DNA of 64,000 nucleotides, from contig NZ_JAUHMF010000001.1 of NCBI RefSeq assembly GCF_032334255.1, forward strand, positions 434,001 through 498,000. The letters run 5' to 3'. Of this stretch, positions 6,379-14,674 are shown piece after piece. The number at the start of each line of letters is the position of its first letter. Positions within the stretch are counted from its first letter, which is position 1. This stretch comes from Thermanaerothrix solaris (GTDB lineage: Bacteria; Chloroflexota; Anaerolineae; Anaerolineales; Anaerolineaceae). A program made the position numbers and the translations under genes. Under the pieces are notes generated by a model, which did no database searches, was not told the DNA's origin, and worked only from the letters and a program-made list of their open reading frames with translations.

Positions 6379-8181
6379 GTGCCAAACTGGTTACTCCTCC
6401 TTCCTATAGTCATTCCTTGGTTGGGATGCATCGGTGTTTGGGCAGTAGGAGATCATCGCCCCAAACTCCAGCATAGCCTAGCGGTTATCTTTTCAGTGCT
6501 GTCTGCCGGCGCTGGCTTATTTTTGATTTCGTATAGCACACAGCAACTCACCCTGATACTCCCTCTCGGCGGCATTTTTGACGATTTTCGCTTAACCACC
6601 GATGGACTAGGCGTTTTTCTGGCTGTGGTCGCTACGGTGATTGGCGCGCTGGCCGTGATCTTCTCTGTGGATTACATGCATGGTGAGCATTCATTGGGGC
6701 GCTATTATGCCTTTGTCCTTTTCTTTATCGGTTCAATGGTTGGGTTGGTGCTAACTACCAGTTTGCTTTGGATGTTTGTGTTCTGGGAACTCACGGCGCT
6801 ATGTTCTTATGCCCTGATTGCGTTTCACAATGATGATCCCAAGGCCGTTCGCGGTGGGATCAAAGCATTAATCATGACCCAGTTCGGCGGATTAGGACTG
6901 CTCTTCGGTGCCCTTGTGCTGTATGCCTATACTGGAAGTTACGACATTAATTTATTCTTGAGCAATCCTGCTGCCCTTCCCGCCTCTGTGTTAAGCTGGA
7001 TGGCATTTGGTTTTTTGATCGCCGCTGCAGCAAAATCGGCGCAGTTCCCGTTTCAGACCTGGCTACCGGATGCCATGGAAGCACCCACGCCAGTGAGTGC
7101 GCTTATTCACGCTGCTACGATGGTCAACGCCGGGGTTTATCTTTTAGCGCGATTTTATCCGGCGTTCGAAGCGGTGCCGGGTTGGAAACTGGCAGTTATG
7201 ATCGTCGGAATGCTCTCAGCCCTTCTCGCTGCCTTAATGGCACTGGTAGCCTTTGATTTGAAACGCGTGCTAGCCTATTCAACCGTAAGTCAGTTGGGAT
7301 TTATGTTTTATGCGGTTGGTGCTGGCGGGATTTTCGCTAGCCAATTCCATCTCATGAGTCACTCCGTCTTCAAGGCACTGCTCTTTTTAGGTGCAGGTGC
7401 AGTCATTCACGCTTTAGGTACCCGGGATATGCGCGAGATGGGAGGACTGGGCAAGAGGATGCCCTTTACCCGAACGGTGTTTATTTTAGGTGCACTTGCC
7501 TTGGCTGGTATCCCTATCTTTAACGGCTTTTGGAGCAAGGAATTGATCCTAGAGGTAGGTTTTGAGCATGGCAATCCTGCTTGGATCGCTGCACTAATGG
7601 TCTTAACCGTAGGATTGACTGCAGCCTATACCCTGCGTATGGTTATTCTGGTCTTTTATGGTAAGGCGCGTTCAGAACATCATGTTCATGATGCGGGAGC
7701 AGCCATGAAAACAGCTCTATTGCCACTGGCAATTGGCTCCCTGAGTACATGGCTCTTGCTTGGACCCTTCTATCAAAGCCTTAAGACCAGTTTGCCATTC
7801 CATACCTTGGAATTAAACGAAGTGTGGGTTCAGTTAATCGAAACGATCAGCCCTGCAGGCTGGATGACTCTAGAAGTGGGATTAGAAATTATAAGTCAAC
7901 CCTCAACCTATCTGGTTTTGCTGGTGATTATAGTGGGTGCGGTAGCCTGGTTGCGGCGCGACCGAATAGGCTCTCTTCTGATGACATTCAAAGGAGTGGA
8001 AAAGGCGGCACAAAACGGCTTTGGATTTGAGGCTATAAATGAAATCGTTGTCCGTGGCGTTCAGCAAACCGGCGAGGCATTACGAGTCACTCAAACCGGA
8101 CATCTGGCATGGAACGTCATCGCCATTCTGTTGGGTTGGTTGGTGGTCCTTATCCTGACCATGCTGGGGAGGATCAGTTAG
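6379..8181 (+). CDS. hydrogenase antiporter-like subunit, NuoL/MrpA type
   Basis: A 600-residue multispanning protein of the proton-conducting membrane transporter family. It keeps the key ion-path residues: Glu in FVFWELTALCSYALIAF, Lys in AAAAKSAQFPFQTWLPDAM, the broken-helix motif EAPTPVSALIHAATMVNAG, and Lys in SHSVFKALLFLGAGAVIH. Length is close to NuoL (about 610) and a long C-terminal extension follows the core, possibly a lateral helix like that of NuoL. It starts with GTG at 6379, supported by GGAGGT six bases upstream. It abuts the next gene directly (stop at 8179-8181, next ATG at 8182). Confidence 0.9.
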   Translation: MPNWLLLLPIVIPWLGCIGVWAVGDHRPKLQHSLAVIFSVLSAGAGLFLISYSTQQLTLILPLGGIFDDFRLTTDGLGVFLAVVATVIGALAVIFSVDYMHGEHSLGRYYAFVLFFIGSMVGLVLTTSLLWMFVFWELTALCSYALIAFHNDDPKAVRGGIKALIMTQFGGLGLLFGALVLYAYTGSYDINLFLSNPAALPASVLSWMAFGFLIAAAAKSAQFPFQTWLPDAMEAPTPVSALIHAATMVNAGVYLLARFYPAFEAVPGWKLAVMIVGMLSALLAALMALVAFDLKRVLAYSTVSQLGFMFYAVGAGGIFASQFHLMSHSVFKALLFLGAGAVIHALGTRDMREMGGLGKRMPFTRTVFILGALALAGIPIFNGFWSKELILEVGFEHGNPAWIAALMVLTVGLTAAYTLRMVILVFYGKARSEHHVHDAGAAMKTALLPLAIGSLSTWLLLGPFYQSLKTSLPFHTLELNEVWVQLIETISPAGWMTLEVGLEIISQPSTYLVLLVIIVGAVAWLRRDRIGSLLMTFKGVEKAAQNGFGFEAINEIVVRGVQQTGEALRVTQTGHLAWNVIAILLGWLVVLILTMLGRIS

Positions 8182-9687
8182 ATGGATGCGAACATGGCCG
8201 TCATAGGACTATTTGTTTTGCCATTTGTTGGAGCCCCATTGGTTTATTTGGTGGATCGGATCCTCTTGCATCGGGGATCTAATTCGCGCTTTGGTCAATG
8301 GATGACCTTATTCTTACTGGTACTTTGTATGATTGGTTTGTTGGTTCTTTGGACGCAAAATGCGTCTCATAATTCACTATGGATCTTGATCGGTTCTATT
8401 TCGCTCCATTGGGATGGGCTATCATTTCTTTTAGCCTTTACGGTCGTCTTACTGGCAACATTGGTTACATTGTTTTCCGGTCCTTACATCGGTGCCGAGA
8501 AAGCCCAGGATAAATACTTTGCATTACTTTTGCTAATGGTTGGTGCCATTATCGGTCTTGGGGCTGCAAATGATTTGTTCAACCTGTGGGTATGGTTCGA
8601 ACTGATGGCTGTTAGCACCTATCTTCTGGTGGCTTTTTATCCCCAGGAGAAAGGTTCGCTTGAGGCAGGGGTCAAGTACTTGGTGCAGAGCGCTATTGGA
8701 TCGGTGTTTATTCTTCTGGCCATTGCAATTACTTATGCCTATGCTGGGACACTTCAATTGGATGGCATCCGCGCCCGATTCGTTGAACTCAATCCTGCTC
8801 TGATTGGGGCTGGAATGCTGTTTATTGTTGGCTTTGGGGTCAAGGCTGCCCTGGTCCCCATGCATACCTGGTTGCCCGATGCTCATGCCCAAGCCCCTAG
8901 TGGCATTAGCGCCATGCTCTCGGGGATTGTCATCGAAGCCGGGTTGGTGGCGATGCTCCGCGCGCTCTTTGCGCTTGGCGCAGAAACCGCCTGGTGGGGT
9001 ACGCTTTTGATGGGATTTGGCGCGATCAACATGTTCCTAGGAAATTTGCTCGCACTGCGCCAGCAGCAAATCAAGCGATTGTTGGCTTTTTCCAGTGTGG
9101 CACAAGTGGGATATATGTTAGCGGGAATCGGGGTCGGGTTGGCCTATCACCAACCCACGGCAATTGCCGGTGGAATGTTTCACCTTTTCACCCATGCTCT
9201 CATGAAAGGGTTAGCCTTTCTGGCCGTGGGTGCGCTTCTGTATGCTTTGGTTATTAGTCAAAACCGGCATACACCACTAACCCTCGATGATGTTAGGGGA
9301 GCAGCTCGCCGCTACCCGCTGGTCTGTTTAACCCTGGCAATTGCACTGTTAGGACTGGGGGGACTACCACCTATGGCTGGTTTTATGTCAAAGTGGCAAA
9401 TCCTGGTGGGTGGTTTCATGAGCCAATCTAGTGCTGGGTTAGCCCTAATGCTTTTTGCAGGATTAAATAGTGTCTTGTCGTTGGGATATTACGCTCCGAT
9501 CGTGAATCGGCTTTACCAGCAATCCCCCTCTGAAGTCGTGGAGAAAGGTGGGCGTATTCCAGGACTCATGGTATTGCCATTGATCGTCTTCGGTTTAGGC
9601 ATTCTTCTCCTGGGATTTGTTCCTTCGCTAATGAATCCCATTAATGAGTGGGCCGCATCAAGTCTAATGGGGTTGGGAATACGCTAA
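8182..9687 (+). CDS. hydrogenase antiporter-like subunit, NuoN/MrpD/MbhH type
   Basis: A 501-residue multispanning antiporter-like subunit, the second in the operon. Conserved ion-path features are present: Glu in NLWVWFELMAVSTYLLVAF, Lys in GFGVKAALVPMHTWLPDAH, QAPSGISAMLSGIVIEAG, and Lys in THALMKGLAFLAVGALLY. It corresponds in place to MbhH, the antiporter next to the hydrogenase module in archaeal membrane-bound hydrogenase. Together with the NuoL-like gene it gives two potential pumping sites, fewer than the three of complex I. Confidence 0.9.
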   Translation: MDANMAVIGLFVLPFVGAPLVYLVDRILLHRGSNSRFGQWMTLFLLVLCMIGLLVLWTQNASHNSLWILIGSISLHWDGLSFLLAFTVVLLATLVTLFSGPYIGAEKAQDKYFALLLLMVGAIIGLGAANDLFNLWVWFELMAVSTYLLVAFYPQEKGSLEAGVKYLVQSAIGSVFILLAIAITYAYAGTLQLDGIRARFVELNPALIGAGMLFIVGFGVKAALVPMHTWLPDAHAQAPSGISAMLSGIVIEAGLVAMLRALFALGAETAWWGTLLMGFGAINMFLGNLLALRQQQIKRLLAFSSVAQVGYMLAGIGVGLAYHQPTAIAGGMFHLFTHALMKGLAFLAVGALLYALVISQNRHTPLTLDDVRGAARRYPLVCLTLAIALLGLGGLPPMAGFMSKWQILVGGFMSQSSAGLALMLFAGLNSVLSLGYYAPIVNRLYQQSPSEVVEKGGRIPGLMVLPLIVFGLGILLLGFVPSLMNPINEWAASSLMGLGIR

Positions 9688-9702
9688 ACTGGGAGAACGC
9701 TT

Positions 9703-10014
9703 ATGGAGATTCTACTGACTCCCCCTCTTGCTTTTCTAATTTATCTGGTGGTTTCATTAGGAATTTTAGCCCTGGGTAAACTTCTTGCCCCGCCTGAAAA
9801 ACCCTCACCACTCAAAGAGAGCCCTTACGCCAGCGGCGAAGAGGCGGAATTGGGTTTTGCCGCACCAGGATATTCACCTTTCTTTCTAATCGCGTTCTTC
9901 TTTGCCGTGGTTCATTTGGGTGTTTTGATCATCGGTACTGGAGAATTTTCACCCCGGATTTTGCCTTATCTTATCGGTGTGTTATTGACTTTGCTGGCAG
10001 TTATTTTGGGATAG
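9703..10014 (+). CDS. hydrogenase membrane subunit, NuoA-like (MbhI position)
   Basis: A 103-residue protein with three likely membrane helices: FLIYLVVSLGILALGKLL, FFLIAFFFAVVHLGVLIIG and ILPYLIGVLLTLLAVIL. The soluble loop contains ESPYASGEE, which resembles the NuoA loop (usually PYECG) but lacks the Cys. Position between an MbhH-like antiporter and the small hydrogenase subunit matches MbhI. It probably links the membrane arm to the hydrogenase module. Assignment rests on the loop motif, size and gene order. Confidence 0.75.
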   Translation: MEILLTPPLAFLIYLVVSLGILALGKLLAPPEKPSPLKESPYASGEEAELGFAAPGYSPFFLIAFFFAVVHLGVLIIGTGEFSPRILPYLIGVLLTLLAVILG

Positions 10015-10038
10015 GAATAACCGTAAAGGAGCGTAGAG

Positions 10039-10554
10039 ATGAGCGAGAAAAAAGATACGCGTTTTCTGGACAAGATACGTACTTGGGCTAGAGTAAATTC
10101 CCCTTGGGCTTTGCACTACAACAGTGGTTCTTGTAATGGTTGTGATATCGAAATCCTGGCCACTCTGACTCCACGCTATGATGTGGAACGGTTTGGAATT
10201 AAATTGCAGGGTAGCCCCCGTCATGCGGATGTGTTAATCTGCACTGGGCCGGTAACCTTGCAATCACGCGATCGCTTGCTTCGCATTTACGAACAGATGC
10301 CGGAACCCAAATTTGTGGTGGTCGTGGGTTCATGTGGAATTTCCGGGGGAGTCTTCCAAGGATGTTATAACGTATTGGGAGGAATTGAAAAAGTTATCCC
10401 GGTAGATATGTATATTCCTGGCTGCCCTCCTAAACCCGAAGCGATTATTTTTGGTATCGTGCAACTGCTCGAAGCCTTGAAAACAGGGCGCAAACCCGAC
10501 TCACCCATTTCTTTACCGCAACCGGCATTCGAAACGGCGGGAGGAACAGAATGA
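10039..10554 (+). CDS. group 4 [NiFe]-hydrogenase small subunit, NuoB/MbhJ-like
   Basis: A 171-residue soluble subunit that carries the proximal 4Fe-4S cluster delivering electrons to the Ni-Fe site. The four ligands are visible: Cys32 and Cys35 in GSCNGCDIE, Cys99 in VVGSCGISGG and Cys129 in IPGCPPKPEAI. This is the NuoB-like short form without a twin-arginine signal, as expected for group 4 enzymes facing the cytoplasm. It overlaps the NuoC-like gene by 4 bases (ATGA). GGAG lies seven bases before the ATG. Confidence 0.93.
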   Translation: MSEKKDTRFLDKIRTWARVNSPWALHYNSGSCNGCDIEILATLTPRYDVERFGIKLQGSPRHADVLICTGPVTLQSRDRLLRIYEQMPEPKFVVVVGSCGISGGVFQGCYNVLGGIEKVIPVDMYIPGCPPKPEAIIFGIVQLLEALKTGRKPDSPISLPQPAFETAGGTE

Positions 10555-11060
10555 ACCAGGAAGGAACTCAGGATGAGCTTCTAAAACAGGCGCTAGATAT
10601 GATCCGTCCATGGGTTAAAGAGGAACGCAATCCTCAACCCAACCGCCTGGATGTAGTGATCGGACGTGAGGATCTGTTGGCAGTGGTTGAGGCACTAAAG
10701 AATGCCCGCTGGGGTTATCTAAGCGCTATTACCGGGATGGATCGTCCGGCTACGTCAACACCCGAATCCGCAGAGCAGCAGGAAGGCGCAATTGAGGTGT
10801 TATATCACTTTTGTGAAAGAAATAATGTCCTGACTCTGCGCGTTAATGTTCCCTATGGGGATGCCTCTCTCCCATCAATTTGCAATATTTTACCCTCGGC
10901 AACCTTGTTTGAGCGCGAATTGAGTGAGATGTTTGGTGTCAACATAATGGGAACACCAGATCCCAGCCGGCTACTTCTGCCAGATAACTGGCCCAATGGG
11001 GTTTACCCCTTACGAAAATCATTTACTGGCTTTTCAGAGGTTACGGAGGCGCAAAAATGA
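10551..11060 (+). CDS. hydrogenase subunit, NuoC-like (MbhK)
   Basis: A 169-residue NuoC-family protein. The diagnostic C-terminal block is present: FERELSEMFGVNIMGTPDP followed by LLLPDNWPNGVYPLRKSF. The N-terminal part (residues 20-110) forms the alpha/beta domain, with an acidic insertion near residues 63-76 (TSTPESAEQQEG). It packs on the large subunit in complex I-like enzymes and has no cofactor. Overlaps on both sides (4 bases each) indicate tight translational coupling with the small and large subunits. Confidence 0.9.
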   Translation: MNQEGTQDELLKQALDMIRPWVKEERNPQPNRLDVVIGREDLLAVVEALKNARWGYLSAITGMDRPATSTPESAEQQEGAIEVLYHFCERNNVLTLRVNVPYGDASLPSICNILPSATLFERELSEMFGVNIMGTPDPSRLLLPDNWPNGVYPLRKSFTGFSEVTEAQK

Positions 11061-12145
11061 GCGGTGAGAGATTTGTTATTCCCATCGGCCCTCAACACCC
11101 AGCACTAAAAGAACCAAGTCATTTCGAGATTTTTGTAGACGGTGAACAAGTGATCGGTGCCACTCTACGGTTGGGTTATGTGCACCGTGGAATTGAAAAG
11201 GGGGCTGAGCAACGCACCTGGACCCAAAATCTTTATTTAATGGAACGCATTTGTGGCATTTGTTCCCACGTTCACGCACTGGCGTTCTCACAGGGTGTCG
11301 AGGCCCTGGCTGGGGTACAAGCCCCACCCCGGGCTCGTGCTATCCGGCAAGTTATTGCCGAATTGGAACGCCTCCACAGTCATTTGCTCTGGCTAGGGGT
11401 TGCTGCTCATGAAGCGGGGTTTGATGCGTTGTTTATGTATAGCTGGCGGGACCGCGAAGTCGTTATGGACTTGCTGGAATTGTTAAGCGGCAATCGGGTC
11501 AACTACTCGGCCAACTTGCTAGGCGGTGTGAAGTTTGACATTACTGCTGAGCAAAAAGTTCGCATCTTAGATGGGCTAAACTTTATCGAGGAACGGGTTC
11601 ACTATTATCTGGGTGTGGTTAACACCGATGAAACCTTTCTGGCACGAACCCGTGGGGTTGGTCTGCTTTCCCGAGACGAAGCCGAACGCTTAGGCGCTGT
11701 TGGTCCAACAGCACGGGCTTCCGGTGTGACACGGGATGTACGAGTGGACGCTCCATATGCCGCCTATTCCGAGTTTCCGGTGAAAATGGTGGTCAGCCAG
11801 CAGGGAGATTTGCAAGCCCGCTTTGTCGTCCGCCTGGATGAATGCTTTGAGAGTATCCGTGTTCTTCGTGAGATTCTGAATAATATGCCGGAAAGTGAAC
11901 TGGTCGCTAGAATGCCTCGGCGTATCCCCGCTGGGGAGGTAGTCAGCCGTGTTGAAGCACCAAGGGGAGAACTGTTTTATTTCATCGTTAGCAGTGGTGG
12001 AGATAAACCCGAGCGAGTTAAGGTACGCACCCCCAGCCTGGCTAACTGGGGCACGGTATTGGCAACTGCTCCAGGTCATAAACTGGCTGACATTCCCATG
12101 TTAGTAGCCGGAATTGATCCTTGTTTCTCGTGCAATGATCGATGA
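11057..12145 (+). CDS. group 4 [NiFe]-hydrogenase large (catalytic) subunit, NuoD/MbhL-like
   Basis: Binds the Ni-Fe centre that reduces protons or oxidises H2. Both metal motifs are intact: the N-terminal RICGICSHVH with Cys66 and Cys69, and the C-terminal DPCFSCNDR with Cys356 and Cys359. Four nickel-ligand cysteines separate a true hydrogenase from NuoD and from Ehr-type relatives that have lost them. The 362-residue protein ends directly after the C-terminal motif, so no cleavable tail and no maturation protease site is evident. Other family marks are the N-terminal IPIGPQHPALKEP and LERLHSHLLWLG. No hyp maturation genes lie in the window, so they must be elsewhere. Confidence 0.95.
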   Translation: MSGERFVIPIGPQHPALKEPSHFEIFVDGEQVIGATLRLGYVHRGIEKGAEQRTWTQNLYLMERICGICSHVHALAFSQGVEALAGVQAPPRARAIRQVIAELERLHSHLLWLGVAAHEAGFDALFMYSWRDREVVMDLLELLSGNRVNYSANLLGGVKFDITAEQKVRILDGLNFIEERVHYYLGVVNTDETFLARTRGVGLLSRDEAERLGAVGPTARASGVTRDVRVDAPYAAYSEFPVKMVVSQQGDLQARFVVRLDECFESIRVLREILNNMPESELVARMPRRIPAGEVVSRVEAPRGELFYFIVSSGGDKPERVKVRTPSLANWGTVLATAPGHKLADIPMLVAGIDPCFSCNDR

Positions 12146-12178
12146 TGCCAAACCTGTTGTTCACGGAGTAGCCATCCT

Positions 12179-13117
12179 ATGACCCTGAGTCTGCATCCAT
12201 TAGTGATACTGCTGGTTTTTCCAGGCGGGTTTTTCCTGATCCTGGCTAGTTTGGCCTATGAGTATGTGGATAGAAAACTGGTGGCACGATTCCAAAACCG
12301 CATCGGTCCGCGCTGGTTCCAGCCGCTTGCAGATTTGGTCAAACTTCTCTCAAAGGAAGAAATTGTTCCTCAGGGTGTTCAGCGCGGGCTGTTTTATCTT
12401 TTACCTCTCTTTGCTCTTGCCTCCGCATTAACCGCTGCGCTCTATGTACCTATGGTTGGTTTTAAACCCGCTTATACCTTTCAGGGGGATCTTATCGTCA
12501 CAATTTATTTACTCAGTGTGTTAACTTTAAGCATGGGACTTGCCGGTGCGAGCACGGTAGATCGTTTCGCGCTGGTGGGTGCCACCCGAACATTGACACA
12601 GTTATTCTCATATGAGGCGCCCTTTATGCTGGCGTTGTTAGGGCCAGCCATTGCGGCACAGTCCTGGCAAATTGGTACCATCAATGAGTTCACCGGACAG
12701 AATCTCTGGTTGTTGGTTGCCCAGCCCATCGGATTCTTGGTTGCTTTAGTGGGCTTGATGGGTAAGTTGGAACTCCCTCCCTTTGATGCACCTGAGGCTG
12801 AAACGGAAATTGTCGCAGGTGCTCTGACCGAGTACAGTGGACGTGGTTTGGCCTTATTCCGCTTGGGAAAAGATATCGAACTGGTTATTGGATTAACGCT
12901 AGTGTCAGCGTTTTATTTGGGAGGAATACATTCACCTCTCGATTTTATTCTCAAGACCTTGGGATTGCTTCTCGTTGTCGCTTTGATGCAAACTCTCTTT
13001 GCCCGCTTGCGCATTGACCAAGTGGTTGGGTTGTGGTGGCGGATTGGGACAATTTTGGCAGTCATACAGTTGATCGCCATCATTGCCGGACGCTATTTGG
13101 GGACTCTATTGTTCTAG
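12179..13117 (+). CDS. hydrogenase membrane anchor subunit, NuoH-like (MbhM)
   Basis: A 312-residue integral membrane protein of the NuoH/HyfC/MbhM family, which couples the redox module to the membrane arm. Recognisable segments are AYEYVDRKLVARFQNRIGPR near the N-terminus, LADLVKLLSKEEIVP, and the acidic loop LPPFDAPEAETEIVAG followed by EYSGRGLALFRLGKDIE. About eight membrane helices are expected. The gene starts 33 bases after the large subunit with GGAG upstream. Confidence 0.93.
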   Translation: MTLSLHPLVILLVFPGGFFLILASLAYEYVDRKLVARFQNRIGPRWFQPLADLVKLLSKEEIVPQGVQRGLFYLLPLFALASALTAALYVPMVGFKPAYTFQGDLIVTIYLLSVLTLSMGLAGASTVDRFALVGATRTLTQLFSYEAPFMLALLGPAIAAQSWQIGTINEFTGQNLWLLVAQPIGFLVALVGLMGKLELPPFDAPEAETEIVAGALTEYSGRGLALFRLGKDIELVIGLTLVSAFYLGGIHSPLDFILKTLGLLLVVALMQTLFARLRIDQVVGLWWRIGTILAVIQLIAIIAGRYLGTLLF

Positions 13118-13127
13118 AGGTGTAACT

Positions 13128-13565
13128 ATGACCATTGGCAGTATGTTCGGCGACGTCTTTCGCTCGTTGTTTAAGAAACCCGTAACGGAGCGTTACCCGT
13201 TCCAACGCCCTCGGATTCCAGAGCGTCTGCGCGCAAAAGTCGTGTGGAATCCGGAAAACTGCTCAGGTTGCCAACTATGTGTTAAGGACTGTCCGGCCAA
13301 TGCGCTGGAACTCATTGTTGTGGATAAGGCTAGTAAACGGTTTGTGATGCGTTATCACGCTGATCGCTGTATTTATTGCGCCCAATGTATTGAGAGTTGT
13401 CGTTTTAAATGCCTGGGTTTTTCCACCGAGGAGTGGGAACTTGCCTCAGCCAACAAGACACCCTTCGAGGTATTGTATGGGCGAAATGAGGATATTCAGT
13501 TCCTGCTCGAACGCGCCGCTCAAGCATGCTCGGAACAACCGGATGAGTGTAGAGAGGTTAAGTAA
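13128..13565 (+). CDS. hydrogenase 4Fe-4S subunit, NuoI-like (MbhN)
   Basis: A 145-residue ferredoxin-like subunit with two 4Fe-4S motifs: Cys45-48-51-55 (CSGCQLCVKDCP) and Cys81-84-87-91 (CIYCAQCIESC). It would pass electrons from a soluble donor, probably ferredoxin, to the small subunit; no NADH-binding subunit (NuoE/F/G type) is encoded nearby. The second motif lacks the usual Pro after its fourth Cys and is followed by an extra Cys (CRFKCLGF), also seen in MbhN-type proteins. ATG 13128 is preferred over an in-frame start at 13083 inside the NuoH-like gene. It is the last gene of the operon. Confidence 0.92.
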   Translation: MTIGSMFGDVFRSLFKKPVTERYPFQRPRIPERLRAKVVWNPENCSGCQLCVKDCPANALELIVVDKASKRFVMRYHADRCIYCAQCIESCRFKCLGFSTEEWELASANKTPFEVLYGRNEDIQFLLERAAQACSEQPDECREVK

Positions 13566-14010
13566 TTCTAATTGCACTGATATTGGGGAGAGTTTGTATG
13601 TGGTAATTTATTATTTCAAGTAATCTAACCATAAACAAACTTATAATTTGCTCTTTGTAATGTAGTGCTTTGTTGAGCGCGTAAACGGAATCACCTAAGT
13701 TATTCGTGTAGATTAATTTGAATTTAGAGAAGGCAACCCCAGAGAGACTAACAACAACACATGGTATCAAAAAAGAGCAACGCAAATTACAAAGTGAGCA
13801 GTGAGCTTGGCTGTTTGTGTGTGGAGTCACACAGTGAGCCCAGAGAAAGCAAGGATCGGTTCGGTATCACAGTTATGCTTGCTTACTAACAATCGAAAAC
13901 ACATAAATTCTGATTTGTATAAATAATCAGAATTTATATTAGCGTTCTTACATTACCGCTTCGGCAGTCTGTGACCCAATAAATAACCCGGTGAATGATG
14001 AATAAAAGAT
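13566..14010. other. AT-rich intergenic gap without a recognisable gene
   Basis: About 445 bases clearly richer in A/T than the flanking operons. No ORF with a plausible ribosome site or family motif was found on either strand. A 13-bp inverted repeat lies at 13903-13937. The composition and the adjacent response-regulator remnant suggest decayed or transferred DNA. No T-tailed GC hairpin that could terminate the hydrogenase operon was found here. Confidence 0.6.
13903..13937. repeat. 13-bp AT-rich inverted repeat
   Basis: ATAAATTCTGATT (13903-13915) and its exact complement AATCAGAATTTAT (13925-13937) flank a 9-base spacer. The low GC content and absence of a T-run make a terminator unlikely; it could be an operator or a remnant end. 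Confidence 0.5.
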
Positions 14011-14349
14011 ATGGCTGTTAAAGCCCAATCGAGTTCGTGTGCTTCCGCAGCAGCCGAATATCCCATTGATGCCGTGTTGCTTGATCTTGAGTTGCCGGAT
14101 ATTCACGGTTGGGATTGGCTAGCAAAACTACGTCAAACCTCTGCATATGCTGACCTACCCGTAGTAATCATCTCCGCAGAAGAGCAACCAGAAGCCACGC
14201 TCACACCCGATGGTAACGTACTCGAATTAAGCCTCCCTCGCCCATTGACCATGCATGAAACGCGCGAAATAATACGCGTAATTCTGAACACAATTTTGCC
14301 TCGCTATCCCCAAACAACCACTTCTACTGATTTTACAGGTCACAATTAA
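14011..14349 (+). pseudogene. truncated response-regulator receiver domain
   Basis: A 112-codon ORF whose middle reads YPIDAVLLDLELPDIHGWDWL, then LRQTSAYADLPVVIISAEE: the phospho-acceptor Asp strand, the conserved L-P-D-x-x-G loop and the Thr/Ser strand of a receiver domain. The first beta strand and acidic pair (about 40-45 residues) are missing, so phosphorylation is unlikely. The C-terminal part (LSLPRPLTMHETREIIRVIL, then RYPQTTTS) resembles the tail of receiver domains at the end of large hybrid sensor kinases. No ribosome site precedes the ATG. I read it as a remnant of a larger gene; a small functional protein cannot be excluded. Confidence 0.6.
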
Positions 14350-14403
14350 CCTGGCACCGCTGCCATTAAAGCGCGGTTTTGAGTTAAATTAAGACAAAAA
14401 CAC

Positions 14404-14432
14404 TTGATTTTTCCTTTCAAATATGTCATAAT
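14404..14432 (+). promoter_or_regulatory. candidate promoter of the galactoside operon
   Basis: TTGATT (14404-14409) and CATAAT (14427-14432) are separated by 17 bases, about 240 bases upstream of the GH4 gene. A second TATAAT at 14441 lacks a -35. The 14350-14674 gap thus holds a probable promoter and a long 5' leader of unknown role; no riboswitch was recognised in it. Confidence 0.5.
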
Positions 14433-14674
14433 TAATCACGTATAATCACATTCGATAGCGTTCATTTGTATTAACTCTCTTTTTGTGAGGTTTAGAGCCA
14501 TATTCATCTCTTTTTCCCTTGTCGTCCCCTCAAAATTGGAGTCCATTCCCGATAGTCCTGTAACCTGCTTTTCAAAAATGCTTCAACCAGCAATGCGCTT
14601 TCTCCAGTCATTTCTAAATCATACCGCTAGTAGTTCCTAATCTCCCCCATTTTGACCAGAACAGGAAGGTTGCA

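Noticed and set aside
13648..13799. Imperfect inverted repeat TTGCTCTTTGTAAT and ATTACAAAGTGAGCA, suggesting a MITE.
   Set aside because: The match is imperfect, no target duplication was seen and the AT-rich context makes chance similarity likely.
14350..14674. Possible riboswitch in the long leader before the GH4 gene.
   Set aside because: I could not find a conserved riboswitch core or terminator/antiterminator pair; only a promoter-like pair is supported.
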